A stretch of 56,572 nucleotides of DNA, from positions 1 through 56,572 of the forward strand of contig JAJYIM010000007.1 of the NCBI GenBank assembly GCA_021790115.1, written 5' to 3'. Position 1 is the first letter of the stretch. The number at the start of each line of letters is the position of its first letter. The stretch comes from Actinomycetes bacterium (GTDB lineage Bacteria > Actinomycetota > Thermoleophilia > BMS3ABIN01). The notes under the pieces were generated by a model. It saw only the letters and a list, made by a program, of their open reading frames with translations. It was not told the origin of the DNA and searched no databases. Below, in pieces: positions 53,338-56,572 of this stretch. Both the position numbers and the translations under genes were made by a program.

Positions 53338-54699
53338 CTACGGCGTAATGATCTCGGGCTTCTCCTCTTCTTTCTTCGTTGCCCCATCGTGTTTGTGCAG
53401 GACCGGAATCGCCTTCTCCGCCAGCAGATCCAGTGCCTTGCGCCGGAGCAGGTTTTCCCTCACAAACCCTTCCCGCCGGGCTTCCTGCGTCTTCTTCAAG
53501 AGCTTCTCGGCGTCAATTCCGCGCCGGCTGGCCTGGGCCCTGATCTCGGCCTCCACTTCATCACTGCTCACTTCCAGGACTTCATTTTCGGCTACGGCGT
53601 CCAGCACAAGGTCCTGCTTTATCTGCCGCTCTGCCTCATTCCGGAAACCCTTTCGCACCTCCTCGGCGGACATGCCTATCTGTTCAGCGTAATGCTCAAA
53701 GGTGACACCACTGTCTTTCAGGGCAATGGCAAACTCTCCTGCAAGCTCCTGACTCCGCTTTTCCAGCATTACCGATGGTATCTCGACCTCGGCGGTTTCA
53801 ACTGCTTTTTCCAGAACCTGCTCACGGAACAGGTTCTCAGCAGCCCCCTCGCGGGCCTTCATCATCCGGGAGCGGATATCATCCCTCAATTCTTCAACAG
53901 TATCAAATTCGCTGTTTTCCGCCACGAACTCGTCGGTGAGCTCCGGCAGCACGCGCTCCTTTATCTCCTTGGCGGTAACATCAAAAACGACTTCCTTGCC
54001 CGCCAGATTTTCCGGCCGGTATTCCTCCGGGAAGGTCAGCGTAAGCTTTTTCGACTGGCCCTCCTCCATTCCTGCAATCCGGTCTTCAAACCCGGGGATA
54101 AACGTGCCTGATCCCAGCTCGAGCATGTAATCGCTGCCGGAACCTCCTTCCAGAGGCTCACCGCCCACGAAACCGGCAAAGTCGATCACGACAAAGTCGC
54201 CGGCGGCCGCCGGCCGGCCATTGATCTTTTCCAGCCTGGCCACCCGCTTGCGCATCCGCTCGATGGGCTCCTCGACCTCCGCGTCCTTGACCTCAACAAC
54301 TTCTTTCTCCGCCTCCAGCCCAACGTACTTGCCCAGCTTGGGCCGGGGAGCCACGGGCACGGTCGCCTTGAACTTGTACGGCTTGTCCTGTTCATCAAGG
54401 TTGTCAAAATCAAGCTCGGGAGAATCAATCGGCTTGATAGCAGACTGGTCAAGCGCTGCCTCATACCATAGGGGCAGTGCGTCGTGCAGGGTACGCGTCA
54501 ATATTGCTTCCTTGCCAAAATGAGAAACGAGCACAGGCCTGGGTGTTTTTCCCTTGCGGAAGCCAGGCACGCGCGCGCTTTTTGCCATTTCCTTGATGGC
54601 ACGGTCTATTTGTGTTTTAATTTCCTCGACCGGCACCTCGACCTCAATCTCGACCTTGCCTGGTTCCAATTTTTTTGCGGTGCTTTTAATTTCTGCCAT
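53338..54699 (-). CDS. tig: Trigger factor
   Basis: A 453-residue ribosome-bound chaperone with the ribosome-docking motif VPGFRKGKTPRPVL (about 43-56), a central FKBP-type prolyl isomerase domain (about 160-245, GDFVVIDFAGFVGGEPLEGG) and a long helical C-terminal domain. The last 15 residues are charged (KHDGATKKEEEKPE). It heads tig-clpP-clpX-lon, the usual order. The interval up to the tRNA-Leu gene holds repeat-like sequence. Confidence 0.96.
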   Translation of the reverse strand: MAEIKSTAKKLEPGKVEIEVEVPVEEIKTQIDRAIKEMAKSARVPGFRKGKTPRPVLVSHFGKEAILTRTLHDALPLWYEAALDQSAIKPIDSPELDFDNLDEQDKPYKFKATVPVAPRPKLGKYVGLEAEKEVVEVKDAEVEEPIERMRKRVARLEKINGRPAAAGDFVVIDFAGFVGGEPLEGGSGSDYMLELGSGTFIPGFEDRIAGMEEGQSKKLTLTFPEEYRPENLAGKEVVFDVTAKEIKERVLPELTDEFVAENSEFDTVEELRDDIRSRMMKAREGAAENLFREQVLEKAVETAEVEIPSVMLEKRSQELAGEFAIALKDSGVTFEHYAEQIGMSAEEVRKGFRNEAERQIKQDLVLDAVAENEVLEVSSDEVEAEIRAQASRRGIDAEKLLKKTQEARREGFVRENLLRRKALDLLAEKAIPVLHKHDGATKKEEEKPEIITP

Positions 54700-54780
54700 G
54701 ACGCTCCGAGCTCACGCCTCAGGGTTAAAAAGATTCAAAGTAAGATGTTAAACAAGATTGGCTCGAAAACCAAATTAAGC

Positions 54781-54840
54781 GGATCTTGGACTTTTGGACT
54801 TTGAACATTAGACATTTCCAACGTCCAAAATCCATTGTCC
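54781..54840. repeat. Short-period intergenic repeat (TTGGACTT/TCCAAAAT type)
   Basis: GGATCTTGGACTTTTGGACT then, 20 nt on, ATTTCCAACGTCCAAAATCC: facing degenerate copies of a TTGGAC unit between tig and tRNA-Leu that can pair imperfectly. Confidence 0.5.
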
Positions 54841-54846
54841 GGGCTT

Positions 54847-54932
54847 TGGTGCGGGCGAGAGGACTTGAACCTCCACAGGGGTAACCCTACCAGCTCCTAA
54901 GGCTGGCGCGTCTGCCATTCCGCCACGCCCGC
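54847..54932 (-). tRNA. tRNA-Leu (anticodon UAG)
   Basis: The minus strand folds into a class II tRNA with acceptor GCGGGCG/CGCCCGC, anticodon stem CCAGC/GCTGG with loop CTTAGGA (anticodon TAG), a long variable arm and T-loop GTTCAAGTC. The 3' CCA is encoded. It is 86 nt and reads CUA and, by wobble, other CUN leucine codons. Confidence 0.95.
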
Positions 54933-54993
54933 AGGCGGCATTTTCATGTTTAAGGTTATATTATATTAAGAAAGAATCCATTATAAAGAGGCC

Positions 54994-55016
54994 GGCTGGC
55001 CGCAGCCTTATTTTTT
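54994..55016 (+). terminator. Terminator-like hairpin upstream of the secreted-protein gene
   Basis: GGCTG (54994-54998) and CAGCC (55003-55007) with loop GCCG are followed by TTATTTTTT on the plus strand. It sits 9 nt before the apparent first codon of the next plus-strand gene, an odd place unless it attenuates that gene or ends antisense transcription. Confidence 0.4.
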
Positions 55017-55024
55017 GTTAAAAT

Positions 55025-55576
55025 TTGCTGGAAGTGCTCAAACATCGCAGAAATAGTCAACGGAACGCAATAATCATCGGCGGCTCTACCGCTATGGCCG
55101 TCATTTTATTGCTGGTCTTCCCCCTGGCCCACTTGCTCGCTCAGGACAGCGACGACAATTACAAAGGCGGTAACCCCTGCCAGAGCGGTAACAATCCCGA
55201 CAAGTTTCAGCTGTATCCCAACCAGGGACCTGCAGGCAGCTTTTTCATCATCAAAGGAAAACCTCACGACCCCAAGACCGTCGGTCCCGGCTCGGATGTC
55301 GATTTCTCCTGGCGCGAAGAACAATCCAGCCCTGGCTTTTCAGCCAAGGTTGACGTCAACGACAACTTTGCCGCACTGATAAAAGTACCGTCAGGTTTTG
55401 CTCCCGGTCAGCACCAGCTGTTATATGAAGAAGCTTCCCCCTACGCATCCTGTCTGGAGTTTACAGTCACAAGCGCCCAGCCGGGCGCCGCGGCCCCTCT
55501 CTTCCCGCAACTCGGCGCCTTGTCCAGGATCCTCACCCTGCTTGTGGACCTGCTCCGCTCGTTTTTCCAGCACTAG
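55025..55576 (+). CDS. Exported protein with Ig-like domain, unknown function
   Basis: A 183-residue protein. A basic N-terminus and hydrophobic helix (about 16-38, ending in AHLLAQ) form a signal peptide or anchor; the mature part (about 40-155) has a beta-rich pattern (FQLYPNQGPAGSFFIIKG) like IPT/TIG or other immunoglobulin-like domains, with two Cys that could form a disulfide. The C-terminus has a second hydrophobic helix (LSRILTLLVDLLRSFF). The start is uncertain: TTG at 55025 has no ribosome site, and an ATG at 55094 lies within the hydrophobic segment. It is on the strand opposite to the tRNA genes around it. Confidence 0.6.
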   Translation: MLEVLKHRRNSQRNAIIIGGSTAMAVILLLVFPLAHLLAQDSDDNYKGGNPCQSGNNPDKFQLYPNQGPAGSFFIIKGKPHDPKTVGPGSDVDFSWREEQSSPGFSAKVDVNDNFAALIKVPSGFAPGQHQLLYEEASPYASCLEFTVTSAQPGAAAPLFPQLGALSRILTLLVDLLRSFFQH

Positions 55577-55689
55577 GAAAAATATATACCGCTACGGACC
55601 GTAAACTCATCAACCAGCAAGTTCCCTGAAACTGACAGTGGTGCCGGTGCAGGCTGAGCGCAGCTGGAAACCTGTATTCCTTGTTTTTC

Positions 55690-55766
<77 letters not shown>

Positions 55767-55775
55767 AAAAAAAAC

Positions 55776-55840
55776 GGATGGTGGATGGTGGATAATCCAA
55801 ATGCCTAAAATACCTGTCATCTATCTACTATCTACCATCA
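55776..55840. repeat. Short-period intergenic repeat (GGATGGT/ATCTACC type)
   Basis: GGATGGTGGATGGTGGATAA followed about 15 nt later by the facing run ATCTATCTACTATCTACCAT, in the gap between tRNA-Arg and tRNA-His. The two halves are partly complementary. Confidence 0.55.
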
Positions 55841-55846
55841 GATTTT

Positions 55847-55923
55847 TGGGGTGGACGATGGGATTTGAACCCACGACCGCCGGATCCACAGTCCGGAGCT
55901 CTACCAGCTGAGCTACGTCCACC
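55847..55923 (-). tRNA. tRNA-His (anticodon GUG)
   Basis: Anticodon stem CCGGA/TCCGG with loop CTGTGGA (anticodon GTG). The acceptor is GTGGACG/CGTCCAC with an encoded extra G at position -1 opposite discriminator C, the identity element of tRNA-His. CCA is encoded. Confidence 0.96.
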
Positions 55924-55932
55924 GCAAAACAG

Positions 55933-55960
55933 ATTCTGGATACTGGATTCTGGATAAAAC
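55933..55960. repeat. Short-period intergenic repeat (TTCTGGAT type)
   Basis: ATTCTGGATACTGGATTCTG then GATAAAAC: four degenerate copies of a CTGGAT unit directly upstream of tRNA-His, ending in the same GGATAAAAC as the repeat in the tig-clpP gap. Confidence 0.5.
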
Positions 55961-56036
55961 CAAACCAAGGCTCCATGAGCTTGCCCAAGGCCGCCACAAT
56001 CAAGCCAAAACAAAGAAGTGCATATCTTAATAAGAC

Positions 56037-56061
56037 TACCACCATCCACCATCCATCATCC
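56037..56061. repeat. Short-period intergenic repeat (CCATCCA type)
   Basis: TACCACCATCCACCATCCAT plus CATCC, four copies of a 7-nt CCATCCA unit just downstream of the tRNA-Gly 3' end. The complement of this unit occurs between tRNA-Arg and tRNA-His. Confidence 0.5.
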
Positions 56062-56066
56062 GCTTT

Positions 56067-56142
56067 TGGAGCGGGCGACGGGGGTCGAACCCGCGACAAT
56101 CGGCTTGGAAGGCCGATGCTCTACCAACTGAGCTACACCCGC
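56067..56142 (-). tRNA. tRNA-Gly (anticodon UCC)
   Basis: Class I tRNA with acceptor GCGGGTG/CGCCCGC (one G-T type pair), anticodon stem TCGGC/GCCGA and loop CTTCCAA (anticodon TCC), T-loop GTTCGACCC and encoded CCA. It reads GGA/GGG. An AT-rich gene of different composition begins about 130 bp upstream of it. Confidence 0.96.
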
Positions 56143-56275
56143 GTAAAACCGGATATTGGTCGAGCTGTTCGGACGTTATCTGAACAGCAACAGCCATATG
56201 ATACACCAGCTGGCGGGACTTACGAAGAAGTTTTCGAGATAACATCCTACGCAATCTCAAGAGGTAGCGAATCAG

Positions 56276-56572
56276 CTAACGTAGTCTTTTGATAATTGTT
56301 TGGTCCTTAGTATTTATTACTTCTCTTGATTTATTATTAATGTAACGAAAATGTTTTTGCACTTGTTTATTATAAAAGTTTGTATTATCAATAATCATAT
56401 ATCCGCCTTTTATCAATCTAGGGAATAAATGATTATATTCAAACATGACTGTTTCGGGTAAGTGGCTCCCATCCAGTAAAACAAAACTCAACTCAGTAAA
56501 ATTCCGCTCTTTTCCTCTGAACCAGTAATGGACCGTGTCCATAATATTGATGAACTCTGCAGATACCCTCTG
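56276..56572 (-). CDS. SAM-dependent methyltransferase-like protein, C-terminal fragment (runs off the window)
   Basis: The open frame continues through the right edge, so its N-terminus is missing. The visible 98 residues include FVLLDGSHLPETVMFEYN and HLFPRLIKGGYMIIDNTN, close to the post-motif region of class I methyltransferases of the CmcI/sugar O-methyltransferase type (IDGSH...LLKPGGxxIxDD). These act on sugars or small molecules. The SAM-binding N-terminus cannot be checked. Codon use is AT-rich (many AAT, TTA, ATA), unlike the rest of the window, and the gene lies beside a tRNA-Gly gene, both suggestive of acquired DNA. Confidence 0.6.
   Translation of the reverse strand, partial: QRVSAEFINIMDTVHYWFRGKERNFTELSFVLLDGSHLPETVMFEYNHLFPRLIKGGYMIIDNTNFYNKQVQKHFRYINNKSREVINTKDQTIIKRLR

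Overview
The window is a gene-dense bacterial chromosome segment in which nearly every gene lies on the minus strand. It runs from the 5' end of a 16S rRNA gene at the left edge to a tRNA cluster and a truncated AT-rich gene at the right edge. Gene content and order (rplS-lepB-rnhB-yraN-comM-dprA-xerC-whiG-type sigma factor; Ndk-Maf-MreBCD-PBP2-RodA-TIGR03960-TIGR03936-RNase E/G-rplU-rpmA-obg; type-2 pyrF; one probable leaderless mRNA) fit a moderately GC-rich Gram-positive-type organism. I infer a non-classical, deep-branching Actinomycetota lineage, but the short 16S fragment cannot be placed without a search. The MreB/MreC/MreD/RodA/PBP2 set implies a rod-shaped cell with peptidoglycan.

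Layout, left to right. 1-650: 16S 5' end with a long leader carrying three consensus-like promoters, a boxA-like site, a terminator-like hairpin and a REP-like palindrome. 813-3753: AhpD-like protein, MscS channel and a membrane glycosyltransferase. 3888-4034: small membrane protein on the plus strand. 4244-6972: coupled operon for a b6-type quinol-oxidising complex (heptahaem cytochrome c, Rieske protein, cytochrome b6 with the extra haem-binding Cys, subunit IV). 7432-8074: plus-strand unit with a 40-residue membrane peptide and a DUF192 protein. 8135-14966: rplS to whiG operon. 15108-17755: ffh-rpsP-khpA-trmD without rimM. 18201-25066: plsX-acpP-rnc-smc-ftsY. 25201-25561: short plus-strand small-protein unit ending in a bidirectional terminator. 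25594-29085: pyrF-LysM-carboxypeptidase-PfkB operon. 29199-33357: RNase E/G, L21, L27, Obg. 33601-42689: cell-shape operon ending in the two TIGR proteins. 43014-48841: valS, folC, zinc-ribbon protein, ndk, maf. 49004-54699: tig-clpP-clpX-lon proteostasis operon. 54847-56142: tRNAs Leu(UAG), Arg(UCU), His(GUG) and Gly(UCC), with a secreted-protein gene on the other strand. 56276-end: partial methyltransferase-like gene of clearly lower GC.

The core genes serve protein synthesis and targeting (ffh, ftsY, lepB, rpsP, rplS, rplU, rpmA, trmD), envelope growth (mre/rod genes, carboxypeptidase), chromosome segregation (smc, xerC) and proteolysis. The least ordinary points are the b6/heptahaem operon, an MreB gene with no normal start codon at its ribosome site and a structured leader, a GTPase-like DUF697-type protein without a visible P-loop in the rod operon, several unrecorded small membrane proteins, and a family of degenerate short-period repeats in many intergenic gaps.
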